In this document: positions 1 to 11,344 of the stretch, in pieces
Layout: every line of letters begins with the position of its first letter
How positions within the stretch are numbered: position 1 is the stretch's first letter
Source: Anagrus nilaparvatae
Taxonomy: Eukaryota > Arthropoda > Insecta > Hymenoptera > Mymaridae
Direction of reading: 5' to 3'
Assembly: GCA_022575985.1 (NCBI GenBank)
Contig: JAKSXM010000007.1
Span: 4,280,501-4,344,500, forward strand
Length of the DNA stretch: 64,000 bases
Notes under the pieces: generated by a model
What the model saw: the letters and a program-made list of their open reading frames with translations, nothing else
Told to the model about the DNA's origin: nothing
Databases searched by the model: none
Translations under genes and position numbers: made by a program

Positions 1-88
1 TTAAGATCATGCATTTTTTTGTTAATTTGATTAATCGTGCTTTTTATATTAGAATTTTTTTCTCTTACCTGAATATTTGAGGTTGCAG

Positions 89-141
89 TGCTCTTTGGAG
101 AGCGAATATGTATTTTCGGAACCCATTAGTCTGGATGGTGA
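89..141 (+). CDS. Candidate internal coding exon, unidentified host gene
   Basis: A pyrimidine-rich stretch ends in TTGCAG at 88. The following 49-53 bases stay open in one frame (CSLESEYVFSEPISLDG) and run into a consensus-like donor, GATG|GTGAGT, at 137/138. A second GTGAGT starts at 142. Using the second donor gives phase 2, which joins in frame to the candidate exon at 824. Using the first, stronger donor would need another exon between them. I do not recognise the protein. The call rests only on splice signals and an open, protein-like reading in a background full of stops. The 5' part of such a gene would lie left of the window. Confidence 0.35.
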
Positions 142-283
142 GTGAGTCCTTGCAAAATTCTAATTAACAAAAATTAAAATTTTTTTTCTTAAAATTCAAT
201 TTTTTTAAAAATTAAATTAAATTCACTAATAAATTATTAAGGAATCTAAATCGGATGATAAAATGAAATCTTACATATAAATA

Positions 284-558
284 ATCCTTGATCGCTGTGA
301 CCTTAGTGCCAAACATTTGTAATTCATCCATTTTGTTTTTTTTTTAATTTTATTTTTGATACTCGTCCTTTAAATGGGTGCTCCTCTCAAACTTGAATAT
401 TCCTACAACAGTCAATAAAGATTTCGAACTTGCTTTACTTCTTCAATTTTTTTTTAATTGTGTTTTTTTAATTTTTGTATTGAGAGCTTAAAAAATTTTT
501 TTCAAAGCATAATTTAGAGGAGCACCAATGACCATATAAGAGAACAGCGATCAAGGAA
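284..558. repeat. Short inverted-repeat element (MITE-like)
   Basis: TCCTTGATCGCTGT at 285-298 is mirrored by ACAGCGATCAAGGA at 544-557. An inner pair, GGTGCTCCTCT near 376 and AGAGGAGCACC near 516, is also mirrored. No coding capacity. It would lie in the intron between the two candidate exons at 89 and 824. Confidence 0.45.
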
Positions 559-823
559 TTAGCTTTTTTTATAAAAAAATGCTGTGTATGAAATTTTATT
601 AGAATAGAGAAAAATGATAAAACTTGACATTGAATTGATATTTTAAAGAGCTTTTAAAAAAAATTTATTGCGTTTAATTGAATAAGTACACGAGGCATGA
701 TAAAAAAGAATATAAAAAGGATAATGAAAATGTGACGAGTATTAAGGTAAATTAATTTTAAAATTCTAATTAAAATAATGAAAATTATTAAAAAATTTAA
801 TTTAACAAACCTTAAAAATGTAG

Positions 824-939
824 CTTATTAATTCCTCGTCGCGATTTTAAAGACGGGACGACGGGCTTCGGGGTGGTATTCCGCGGCACTGCTGCGGGCG
901 GCAGCAACTCGGATCTGTTCTTCGGACTGACCCAGTTTT
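824..939 (+). CDS. Candidate terminal coding exon, unidentified host gene
   Basis: An acceptor-like TGTAG ends at 823. From there to a TAA at 937-939 one frame is open and reads like real protein: LLIPRRDFKDGTTGFG, then VVFRGTAAGGSNSD, then LFFGLTQF and stop. Bases 835-930 are strikingly GC-rich against the surrounding AT-rich DNA, as expected for a conserved coding exon with selected codon use. The exon start is phase 2, compatible with the exon at 89-141 only if the donor at 141/142 is used. I could not name the family. It may be the C-terminus of a conserved protein whose other exons are off the left edge. A captured gene fragment inside a repeat is the main alternative. Confidence 0.45.
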
Positions 940-3760
940 AATATAAGAGCTTGTGCATTTTAACATTATATTATGGGCGTGGCTTTTTTTGTTAAGGGAT
1001 ACACGTGGGCGGTGGTACAGGCGTGACGTACAAGGACCAATGGCGTCACTCTTTATTAAGCGACTGCGTCGAAAAGCTCGCTTTTACATATTTTTATATT
1101 ATAACTTTTTTTTTTATATGCATTTTGAGCTTTTTCTGTTAACTGAGAATGAAAAAGTTACTGCAAGACTTTTGGATGCAAAATATTTGTTTTTTAAGAT
1201 TCATAGAGGATTTAAAACTTATTTTTTTTACTATTACTGATGATTACCTATACTCTTTAAAACTTTATTTTTAAATAGGATTATCTAGGATATTCAATTC
1301 TAAAAGCTTGAAAAAAATTAAAATCCACTTTGATAAAAGTTCTTTTCAATTTTTTAAATTCAAAGAAGTATAATAAGAAAAATCATTAATTTAATCTTTT
1401 CATAATTTGGTACACAATTGCTGCGAAATAAATTTTATAATTTATGTGACAAATTTTTTTTAAATACAAAAGAATTTAATTATAATTTTCTTACACGTTT
1501 ATGGATAAAAAGCTCGTGGCCTCGTAATAATAATAATAATAAAATATTATATTTATATTAAAAAAGTAATAATATAGTACGTGTGCACCACGCGACCTTT
1601 TTTTTAGTCAATGGCAAAAAAAAAATAACTAATATTACTGCGCTTGCGTTATTATTTAAAATAATATTCAAAATATTAAGTGAAAATTTTGGATATGAAA
1701 ATTTACGTAAGATGTAACAAAGAGTAACATCATACATTTTTTTGGGTGTGAATGTTTGGGTACAGAATTTTGTGTCAGTGTGAGTGTGTAAATATTTGAA
1801 AGGGGTATAATTGAGTAGTAGTATATAACAAAATGGACGACAACCAATAGGATTTTAGTAACAATATGGCTGCTAGAGAGGGTTTTTAATCAATAACTAA
1901 AAGCGTCCTTCGAGAGGGTGAGGGTCGTTACCGGAAAAAAGCCTCGAAACTTTTTTTTTTAAATGTATACTTTTAATGGTACTAATGCCTGTTACTCGTG
2001 CTTTTTTTTATATTGTCAAGTAACCTCGGAGCGTATTTAAATGCATAATATTAAAATCGTCACCTTGGATTCACTTAAAAATGCTTGGGTAGCTTTAAAA
2101 AAAAATAATAAAAATTATAATTTAATGGTAATTAAAATTAGTTGTTTCTTTTTCTATGTATTATTCAATGTTCAGTAATTATAAATTTCTTTTTATTTTT
2201 TAATTTTAATTAATGAGATAAATACGTGCTTTTGGCGATCTATACTTTAAAAGATTATAGTACTTTGCATATTATTAATTAATCTTTGTAGATTTTTTAA
2301 GATTTCAAATGAGGAAACTTCTTTGAATTTTAATAACTTTTTTGCTTGCATTAAAATAAAGCTTTTGGCAATAATTTCAAATGATGACAAAATAAGTCAT
2401 TCCTAATTTAGTAACAAATATTTATTACGAAACATTCAAACCAAATGTTTTTTTCTAGTTGGGGTCATTGTAAACTTTTGCATTAAAAATTTTTAAATTG
2501 CATTTTTGCATCAAAAATTTTTGCATTATATGATTATGGCCTACGTACTTTTTTAAAACTATTTTTCAAATAAAATACCATTTAAAAGAAAAAATTAATT
2601 TATTTATTGTTGATATTTACACCACAAGTGTAATGAGACTTAGAAAAAATATTTGCTTGCTACAACCAAAATTGAAGTTAAGATAACATGGTTTTATTTT
2701 TCAGGCATTGCATTCAAAATATTAAAAAAATTTATTTAGAAAATAATTAAAAAGCTTGAATTTAACAAATTCGTGAATTAAATGAAATGGAATCAAGATT
2801 TATGATGCTAAAAACTTAACGGATTATTTTAACAATTAAACAGATAATAAATGAATTTCTCTATTTATAGTACCTTAAAATTGCATATAATGGATTATTA
2901 GAGTTGCTAGATCGATCTAAAATCGCATAAATTGACATCATTTGCTCTATTGTATATTCCAGTCAGCTTTGGGTGATTAAATCTTGACATAAATATCTAT
3001 TTGTTCAACTAGGGAAAAAAAATAGGATTTGGGTTTCAATACAGTTGTATGCAGACAGCATTGAAACTAAAATTTCCTAAATTTTTTCCCATGTTCAACG
3101 CATAGATTTTCATTAAAAGCGAAAAAAAGATTACCCGAAAGTAAGAAAGTAGATCTTTTTTGCAGCGTGTAATGAAAAGTGTATTATGTGAACATTTTTA
3201 AAAGTAAATATATTGTATATAGAATTAGTCTATGTTCAGATATATTAGAAAACCATGTACAGACAGGCAACCCTTCCTATTCGTCAACTGTTAATTTGCG
3301 AAATTCGCTAATTTGGGATTTATCCTTTGTGATCCTATTTCTGTATTAGTGGTGTTAATTTCGGTTATTCGTGATTTTAAAAAAATTAATATCTTATTAT
3401 AATTATGAAATATTTATCTCTTATCTTTATTTTTGGAAAAAATCCACAATTTTTACTTCAATGACTTTGGTATTTATAAGTGTCCTGAAAAAAATAAGAA
3501 GTTAGAGAAACTTATAGCCAAAAGTAGTTTTAAAAGATCCTTCAAAGAAAAATTGGGGAAATAATTTCAATAAAATGTCCAAAGTTCAGTCAATTTAGCC
3601 AAAGATGTTAGATGGCATGACAAAAAGTGGAGTTTCAGATTTTATTGAACCTTTGGTGGTTACTCAACCTGAAAAAGTAACTAAGAGAGAAATGCCAGTA
3701 GCACAGAAAACTTTTACATGTAAAAAAACTTATAACCGGTTTGTGTACACACAACCAAAA
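940..3760. other. AT-rich intergenic stretch, no gene recognised
   Basis: Poly-A/T runs and short open frames full of Phe, Lys and Ile, with no domain-like reading. There is a TAA/TAT microsatellite near 1,530-1,560. A stretch at 1,700-1,930 is somewhat less AT-rich (TG-rich, GGGTACAG, GAGAGGGTG) and could be untranslated sequence of the gene ending at 939, but no coding frame supports this. Confidence 0.5.
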
Positions 3761-3762
3761 TG

Positions 3763-4091
3763 CATGGAACATGTTTACTTACATCTGTAATCTTACAGCA
3801 TAGACACACAAAAAACAATACAATTTCCTATTTTTATAATTTGTAATTATCACCTTTACTAAATGTTAAGATTTCTAAACCCAAATTATTATGATTTCCT
3901 AAACGTGTATTATTCTAGGTCCCTAAATCAAAAATATTCTAAGTCCCAAAATTGAAATTATTCCAAGTCCCATTTGACCCCCCCCCCTTAAATGGGACAA
4001 ATTTGACCCCCCCTTTAAATGGGACATATTTGACCCCCCCCCCTTAATTTTCCAGTTCCGAAGTACCCCCTCCCTATAAACATGTTCCATG
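3763..4091. repeat. MITE with CATGGAACATGTT inverted ends, copy 1
   Basis: CATGGAACATGTT at 3,763 is answered by AACATGTTCCATG ending at 4,091. The interior has degenerate short repeats built on 'AAATTATTCTAAGTCCC' and C-rich 'TTTGACCCCCCCC' motifs. Related copies lie at 31,078-31,199 and about 62,462-62,619. Non-coding. Confidence 0.65.
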
Positions 4092-4709
4092 TTAAAATAT
4101 CAGAAATTTTAAATACAGTACAGAGTGCTACACATAGCGTTCAAGGCGAAAATTCAATTGTTACTCTAAGTTTAAGGCTGTGAATTGGCATTGGTAAAGT
4201 ACGCTGAATTGTATCATTTGTTGCTAAACTGCTAAACCGCAAGTATTATCTGATTATTTTAGTAAAAAATAAATAAATCTCAAATTAGTTATTAATTTTC
4301 AATTCTGTAAACCTAATTTTTCCATAAGATCAATATTTCGCAATTTGCAATTTCTATTTTCGCGGTGTATTTTTTTCCTACCGCGGGTGCGGAGAATTGT
4401 ATATAAAATTGTTTAGCTTATGATTTAAATACTAGTATTCAAAATCATAAGCTAAAAATTTTATTCAGGCAACTTCCGTTTCATGTTAGTTCGCTGAAGT
4501 GATTTTTTTTCCTGGTTCAAAAAATTTCATGTGACTTATGCTTTACATAAACTTTCATTACAAACGTAAAGAAAATTAAAATACCCTGCCAAGTAATTGG
4601 CACTATGGTTCCTCATTAGCAATAACAAAATGTTGTCAATATTCTATTTTACCTAATAAAAAATTAAAATATTAGAATAATTGTGCCAAATATTCTAAAA
4701 TTTAATAAA
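4092..4709. other. Intergenic, with one small hairpin
   Basis: No coding signal. A short near-palindrome at about 4,405-4,465 (TTAGCTTATGATTT mirrored as AAATCATAAGCTAA) could form a hairpin. Otherwise unremarkable AT-rich DNA. Confidence 0.4.
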
Positions 4710-6590
4710 GAAAGTGTATAAACTTTCCCCTGATACCCAAAAAATTTTCAAAACTCATAATTCCAGGTATTAATACTTTCAGAGAAATAAAATTGGCACT
4801 ACGGCAATAAAAAGATAATATTTTTTTAACTTTTTAATGTAAAAAATTTTGAAAAAAAAAAATTCGAAAAATTACTTATCAGATGGAGAGATCCTTTAAA
4901 AACGATAATTCTAGATATTCGTACTTTTATAGGAAGAAATTAAGTATTACGTCCTAAAATAAAAAAAATTGTTAAATTATTGTTTTTTTCTAATTTTTTT
5001 ATGTAAAAAATTTTAAAAGAAAATTTAAAAAAAAATTAGGTATCAGATTGTTGATATCCAGTTAAAAAGATAATTCTACATATTAGTACTTTCATGGAAA
5101 AAAATGAGGTACTGCGTCCAAAAAGAAAAAAAAGTATGCTATTTTTTTAATTATTTTATGTAAAAATTAAAAAAAAAAAAAATTTCGAAAAATTATGTAT
5201 CAGATGGAGAAATCCTTTACAAACGATAATTCTAGATATTCGTACTTTCATAGGAAAAAATTAAGTAATACGTCCTAAAATAAAAAAAATTTTGGCGGAT
5301 TTGTATTTTTTGGCGACAAAAATTTTGAGAAAAAAATTTTGAAAAAATTAAGTATCAAGTCCAAAAAATTACTATAAATGATATTTCTAAAACTAGTACT
5401 TCCACAGAAATAAATTAAGTACTGCGTCCATAAAGAAAAAAAAAATTGGTATTTTTTGTATTTTTTGGTGAAAAAAATTTTGAGAAAAAAATTTTCAATA
5501 AATAAATTATAAGATTCGAGATATCGAGTAAAAACGATACTTCTAGATATCAGTACTTTCATGGAAAAAAATGAGGTACTACGTCCAAAAAGTAAAAAAA
5601 TTATGGTATTTTTTTAATTATTTTATGTAAAAAATTTTTTAAAAAAAATTTCGAAAAATTATGTATCAGATGGAGAAATCCTTTACAAACAATAATTCTA
5701 GATATTCGTACTTTCATAGGAAAAAATTAAGTATTACGTCCTAAAATAAAAAAAATTTTGGCGTTTTTTGTATTTTTTGGCGACAAAAATTTTGACAAAA
5801 AAATTAAAAAAAAATTAAGTATTAGGTCCAAAAAATTACAATAAACGATATTTCTAAAACTAGTACTTCCATGGAAATAAATTAGGTACTACGTCCAAAA
5901 AGAAAAAAAAAATTGGTTTTTTTTGTATTTTTTTGTGAAAAAAATTTTAGGAAAAAAATTTTCAGAAAATTAAGTATCCGATTTGAGATATCATGTGAAA
6001 ACCATACTTTCAATTACTAGTACTTTCATGGGAATAAATGAGGTATTACATCCAAATTAAAAAAAAAAAAAGCAGTTTGAGATTTTTGGATAAAAAAATG
6101 TTTGGAAAAGAAAATTAGGTCTTAATTCGATAATGGTTTTGAAATATCACTAGTTAAAATATTTTCAGATATTAGTACTTTCATAGAATTAAATGAGGTA
6201 TTACATCAAAAAAAAAAAAAATATTGCAGTTTTTTTTATTTTTCTTTTTTTTTAATTTTGACAAAAAAAATTTTGAAAAAATTAAGTATCAGATCCAAAA
6301 AATTACAATAAACAAGGTTCTTAAAACTAGTACTTCCATGGAAATAAATTAGGTACTACGTCCAAAACGAAAAAAAAAATTGGTATTTTTTGTATTTTTT
6401 TGTGAAAAAAATTTTAGAAAAAAAAATTTCAGAAAATTAAGTATCCGATTCGAGATATCATGTGAAAACCATACTTTCAAATATAAGTACTTTCATGGAA
6501 ATAAATGAGGTATTACATCCAAATTAAAAAAAAAAAAAGTACCTCGAGCTTTTTTAGTGAAAAAATTTTTGAAAAAAAAATTAGGTCTCA
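4710..6590. repeat. Degenerate tandem array, unit about 155-160 bp
   Basis: Roughly a dozen diverged units share the order 'AAGTATCAGAT...', 'GATAATTCTAGATATT.GTACTTTCAT.GG', 'AAATTAAGTA.TACGTCC.AAA', then a poly-A/T spacer. Nearly identical members start at about 5,202 and 5,668, with more diverged ones between them, so local higher-order duplication has occurred. Open frames across the array, such as the one on minus around 5,275-5,562, are by-products of low complexity. Non-coding satellite or expanded interior of a larger element. Confidence 0.7.
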
Positions 6591-6596
6591 ATTCCA

Positions 6597-7005
6597 TAAG
6601 GCGCAATCTACGTAAGCGTTTGTATACGAATTCGCATGCAAATATTTGCATCGTGCCAACCTATGCAGAGAAAAAAAAATAATTATAGTCCGCGATGAAT
6701 GGCGCGAAAATTCAAATTTTAAATAAAACGAAAGGTAATAAACTTGTTAAATAGTTTAATTTTTAAAAAATTATTGTTTATAAAACCATTTTACTTTATT
6801 TTAAGTTTATTTTTAAATAAATTTTTTTAAAATTTAATAATTTTAACCATTTAGGTTTTTAGATTTATTTAAATTTTGAATTTTCGCGCTTTAATTATCG
6901 CACTAGAGGGAGCAGCAAAAGTATTATTAAAATAAGCATAGGTTGGCAAGATGCAAATATTTGCATGCGAATTCGTATACAAACGCTTACGTAGACTCGG
7001 CCTAA
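6597..7005. repeat. MITE with TAGGCCGAGTCTACG ends
   Basis: Inverted ends of about 60 bp: left TAAGGCGCAATCTACGTAAG, right mirrored as TTAGGCCGAGTCTACGTAAG. The arms continue through TTTGTATACGAATTCGCATG and GCAAATATTTGCA. The terminal 15 bp match the element at 27,345-27,483 although the interiors differ, so both belong to one mobilisation group. Confidence 0.65.
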
Positions 7006-7027
7006 TGTTTGTGAAATAGCAGCGATT

Positions 7028-7081
7028 ACATACGTACGTACATACGTACGTACGTACGTACACACACACATACACACATAC
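7028..7081. repeat. TACG/CA microsatellite
   Basis: Simple repeat of TACGTACG followed by CACACACATACACA. The short frames across it (repeating YVCTYV-type peptides on minus) are artefacts of the simple repeat. Confidence 0.85.
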
Positions 7082-8600
7082 AGACTTTTTTTAAAAACCG
7101 GTTTTTTAGCTTCCTGAGGTCTCAAAACGTGCTTATATACCAAAAAATCAAAAAAAAAATTTTGACCGATTACAATGGTTCCTCTATGAGGAACCAAAAA
7201 AAATTTTTTGCTCATTTTAATAATGTATAACAGTACGATAAATTTATTATACTAAATAATTAATATTAAAAGTATACATTTATTTAAAACAATCCGCCAG
7301 TCTTAACTACCAACTGTTTTAAAATTTGCGATATTTACCAGACTGCTAAGAAACTAACACTCTTTTTTAGGGCCGTATTCAAAAACGATTTTCTGAAAAG
7401 ATGCGATATTGTAGGCATTATGGTCCGAAAAAAACCGAAGAAGCACGAAGTTCCCTCCTTAGGGCGCTATTGACGCTTTAGTGTTTTTATTTTTAGGTAT
7501 ACTATATTCATCACACAGTCAACATAAGTCCCGCATGTGATCAGGTTAATAGGGTGAGTGTATTTTTCAGAAAATTTTTTTCTTTTTTATGATTTTTCTT
7601 TGGTATGATTTCCAGCCTTTTGCATAAAATTACAATAAAAAAATCTATAAAATAATATTAAATTCAGATCATAAGAATAAAATAATAATTGTTTCGATTT
7701 CCATTACATTCTTTCTCTTTTCATTATATAAATATATTGCATGCGTTGAATGAACTGACGTATATGGGATTATCCGTGTGCGTCATTACGTGATTATTAT
7801 ATCTTTCATGTAGATATATCCCGATCAGAAAATTATCGCGGCTCGCTTTACGAGTACCTTTATAGTTTAAAGCGTGGTTTAAACGGCAGATTATGTAGAT
7901 TATATTTTTTTTTATTGAAAAAAATTCGAGAAAAAATTCATAATAAATAGACCTTTATTTGTCTTTTTGCTCCCACTTATTAATGCAGAATTTTGAGCAA
8001 ATATTGAAAAAGTAAGTTTTTTTAAGTTAGGCGAGAATTTTTTTGTTATATCTTTCAATGTTATATCTTGAATGATATTTATGCTTTTAAACTTTTGAAA
8101 TATATTTTTGTAAATTGATTCACACGGAAAATTTACTTACGGATCGTGGTACTTTGTGAAACTGAATAACAAGGGTTTTCAGATTCACAACACGTGTTTT
8201 GAGTAGCGCTTAGGAAATACGTGATTTCGGGCCACTGACAAGAAAAACATTTTTTTTTCTTCCAAAGTTTTATATTGCACTTCAAAAACGGTAGCTAAGT
8301 GTCAAAAAATTACAAAAAAAAACTCTTAAGGTCGCGTAAAATTCTTCAATTAAAATAAAACCTTAAAATTGGGGAAACCATCTAATTTTAACATATTTTA
8401 TAAACGTAAAAAAAAATTTTTATTTTTCAGACCTCGCGAGATATTTTGTGCTATTTATTAATTTAATTATCCTGTATTATATTATTTTAGTTTCGGGATC
8501 TAACTAAATTCCGCTAATAGATAATTGATAGTTGTTAGTTAAAGGTTAAGGAATAAAACGTGAATAAAATTTTTTATAATATTTATATTTTCGAAGGAAC
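7082..8600. other. Intergenic, no gene recognised
   Basis: A small hairpin (GGTTCCTC...GAGGAACC) lies at 7,171-7,194. A less AT-rich stretch at 7,370-7,560 has no convincing open frame or paired splice sites. Nothing else supportable. Confidence 0.4.
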
Positions 8601-8603
8601 TCC

Positions 8604-8890
8604 ATCCACGCCTAATGATAAAATTTCTTGAAATTACGATATTTATCAATATTTATCTAAAAACACTTAAATTTGAATATTATGCACAACAAATATTTAT
8701 TTGTTATGATTTTTTATTTTTTTTTTTTTTTTATGCACTAATGCACTGATTTTATGCAAAATAATATATTTTTTATTAAAATAAATTTTATTTGAGGTTA
8801 ATTATTATTTTTTTTTTAGGCGTGGATCGAGACAAATTAAATGTTTTTGGCTAAATCCACGCTCAAACAAAAGAGGTTGAGCGTGGATTG
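8604..8890. repeat. Short inverted repeats with TCCACGCC / AGGCGTGGA ends
   Basis: TCCACGCCTAA at 8,604-8,614 is mirrored by TTAGGCGTGGA at 8,816-8,826. It is followed by a second small palindrome, AATCCACGCTCAA and TTGAGCGTGGATT, at about 8,855-8,890. Likely a MITE plus a terminal fragment immediately upstream of the F-box gene. Confidence 0.4.
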
Positions 8891-8939
8891 AGACCTTTCC
8901 TTATATTTTTATAAATTTATATAATAATATTTTTTTTAG

Positions 8940-8989
8940 GATTCAGATCTGTAAAGTGTAAACAACAGGATATTAGTTGAAATTAAAAA
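8940..8989 (+). promoter_or_regulatory. Probable 5' UTR exon segment of the F-box gene
   Basis: An acceptor-like poly-T then AG ends at 8,939, followed by about 50 non-repetitive bases leading to AAAAAATGAG at 8,990. This looks like a 5' UTR exon continuing into the proposed start codon, which would imply an additional upstream non-coding exon. No promoter motif can be assigned. Confidence 0.35.
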
Positions 8990-11289
8990 ATGAGTTTAAA
9001 AGGTAATAATATTTTTTTTATTGAAATTGTATTTAAAAAAAAAATCCGCTTATTGAGTCCGGCCCTTCTCCGCATACTCTAAAAGCAAATAGGAGCTGTG
9101 AAATGGCGATTTTTATAACTTTAGGTCCGGCTTTAATTCAAAAAAAGTAAAAATTTTGCATAAAATATAATAATTAGAATTAAAAACCATTTTATAATTA
9201 AAATAACTATTTAAAATATCTATTTTAACCTTATTTTAACAACTATTTTAACAAATCAAATTTTTAAAACCAAGGATAGATTAATATTGTTTATGTTTTT
9301 AATTCAAGCCAGACCTAAAGTTATAAAAATCGCTGTTTCACAGCTCTAATTTTCTTTTGGAATGGGAAAGGGTCGGATTCAATAGCTATAGTGAATTTTT
9401 TTTATCTCTTCAAACGATTGCAAATGACTTAAAACGTAAAGAAATTTGAAAAAAATGTTTTTCCCGCTTACTTGGGATATGCGTGTATCAGTATGATGAG
9501 ACTTGAGAAATTTATTTAGAAAAAAAAGACAAGGTTTTTTTTTCTTCATTTCATTTACGTTTTAAGTCATTTGCAATCGTTTGAAAAAAAAAATCCACTA
9601 GCGGAATCTTTTTTCAGCGAAGTATTTATAAAAATTATTATAAAAATTTTTGCTTTATTAACAATTGAATCTCTTTTTCTTTTAGATAATTTAGACCAAT
9701 TAAAAATAGAAGATGGCAATATCGATATCCTTAATGATGATTGTCTTAGGTTAATTTTTGAATATTTGCCAATGAAAGAAAAATTGGTAATTGAGTTAGT
9801 GAGTAAGAGATGGAACCAAATTGTAAAACTTTCTTGGAGACAAGTAAATTGTATTAACCTAAAAGATTTACTTCCTGGTCCAAAGGATCAATTTATTCCC
9901 CCAGCAAGATTGAAAAATACAATCTTCATTAGAAATATTTTTAAACGGTGTACTTCTTCCACGTATAAATTATTTTTAGATACAGAATATGTACAAAAAT
10001 TAGTGTATGCTGAATTTTTAAAAGATTTAAAGAAATATGGCGTCAATCTAAATCTAACACATTTGATATTAGTTGATTACGAAATATTCTATGATGAAAA
10101 TACCCTCAATCAGTTATTTGACTGCTTTCCAAATTTGTCTAGAATATCTTTCGAAGGCGTCTGTGTTCATGGTGACATTTATTCCAACTTGAAACCAGAT
10201 CGTATAAAAGAATTCATTCTTGGAAATAATTGCAACCTTGAAAAAAAATATCTATATCGATTCGCCCTAAATTTAAATCATCTTGATAAAATTAAAATTA
10301 AAGGAGACTTTTATTTTACCATGGATGTAATAAAAGCTTTAAATATTAACAAAAGTGAAAATATTGTCGAATTTGATTTACGCAATGGCATTACGTGTGG
10401 TGAAAGAGAATCGAATCTAAACGAAAGCAGCTTAATTGTAGAAGAAGATGAAAAATTGGCCATCGAATATTTATCAGAAATATTATTCAGACAAAAGAAT
10501 TTACGAAAGTTAAAGTTAATTTGTGTACTGGGAGATAAAAAAATCATTGATAGATTAGCTAAAGATACCCTAGAAGATTTAACATTAGATTTTTACAAAA
10601 TAAAACCAAGCTTGTTAAGTTTGTATACATTTCGTGATTTTAAAAATTTGACAAGATTTACTGGTTGTTATAATAACATCACTGATGACACTTTTAAAAT
10701 GATCAGTGAATGTTTTAATTTAAAGTATTTGAAAATCGAATATTATGGAGCAATAAACTGCACACCTTCGATGGATTATTTGCGCAAATTAGAAAACCTA
10801 GAATATTTCAAACTTAATTGCTATGATGTATTTCCAGTTTTTGCAGTCTCCGACAATATACTTCGAGGCTTATCACAATGTAAAAATATAAGGTACTTGG
10901 AACTTTGTAATTCTAGATTTACTAATTTGGGCTTGGAAAGTATTAGCTTTCTTCCAAGATTAATAAATTTCAACGTAAATTACGATACATCTGAAATAAA
11001 AAACAAAGCTGATCTGAAAGAAATTATGGTTACCGATCAAAATTTCGGAGAATTTTTCAACAAAATGTTACATTTGAGACAACTAAGCATCAGTTATTGT
11101 GCCAAGGTAACTAATGATATGATAAAACTAGCAGGTGAAATAAAAGAAAGTCGCAAAGATAAACATTTATTAGAAATTCAAGTTCATGAATCTTGTAAAA
11201 ATATTGTTATTAACGAATTGAAAAATGTTTCACCACTGATTAAGGTGACTCAAATTTGTGATGAAACAGATTATAGGAATTGTTATTAA
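8990..11289 (+). CDS. F-box / leucine-rich repeat protein (two coding exons)
   Basis: Proposed structure: exon 1 at 8,990-9,002 (ATG AGT TTA AAA G|GTAATA), a 683-bp intron, and exon 2 at 9,686-11,289 after TTTTCTTTTAG, giving about 538 residues. The splice restores frame: MSLK joins DNLDQLKIEDGNIDIL. The longer open frame from an ATG at 9,571 is rejected because that ATG lies in a MITE end inside the intron. Residues ~18-62 form an F-box (ILNDDCLRLIFEYLP, then LVIELVSKRWNQIV), the Skp1-binding module of SCF ubiquitin ligases. The remainder is irregular leucine-rich repeats (L..L.L..C/N spacing, e.g. LTHLILVDYEIF, LKYLKIEYYGAI, IRYLELCNSRFT), expected to bind substrate. No transmembrane segment. 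I see the motifs. The SCF role is family knowledge. The target is unknown. Confidence is high for exon 2 and moderate for exon 1. Confidence 0.8.
9053..9382. repeat. MITE with TTGAGTCCGRCCC ends, TA target duplication, copy 1
   Basis: The left end TTGAGTCCGGCCCTTCTCC is mirrored by the right end (GGGAAAGGGTCGGATTCAA), with TA on each side (9,051-9,052 and 9,383-9,384). Inner arms such as GATTTTTATAACTTTAGGTC are also mirrored. It lies inside the F-box intron. A 170-bp relative is at 38,498-38,667. Confidence 0.75.
9386..9606. repeat. Second intronic MITE, TTCAAACGATTGCAAATGAC arms
   Basis: The arms TTCAAACGATTGCAAATGAC + TTAAAACGTAAA (from about 9,407) and their mirror (ending about 9,583) flank about 100 bp. 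The poly-A/T next to the arms continues to about 9,606. A relative lies at about 62,240-62,770. It supplies the misleading ATG at 9,571. Confidence 0.6.
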
Positions 11290-11299
11290 TTAATTTTGT

Positions 11300-11329
11300 A
11301 ATAAATTATAATATTGATGGATTAATAAA
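11300..11329 (+). terminator. Polyadenylation signals of the F-box gene
   Basis: AATAAA at 11,300-11,305 and again at 11,324-11,329, 11 and 35 bases after the stop codon, followed by a T-rich region (GTTTTGTTTTATTATTTTTTTG). Consistent with a very short 3' UTR. Confidence 0.6.
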
Positions 11330-11344
11330 TGAATTTTCACATGT

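Noticed and set aside
953..1240. 95-residue frame after the candidate terminal exon
   Set aside because: Phe/Tyr-rich low-complexity translation of AT-rich DNA with no homology-like motif. The candidate gene already ends at 939.
6869..7215. Overlapping minus frames with YVCTYVRTYV repeats
   Set aside because: Products of the TACG/CA microsatellite and MITE arm.
9571..9685. Upstream 38 codons of the F-box open frame (start MQSFEKKNPLAESF)
   Set aside because: They lie in a MITE end and intron, are followed by a strong TTTTCTTTTAG acceptor, and contain no F-box family sequence.
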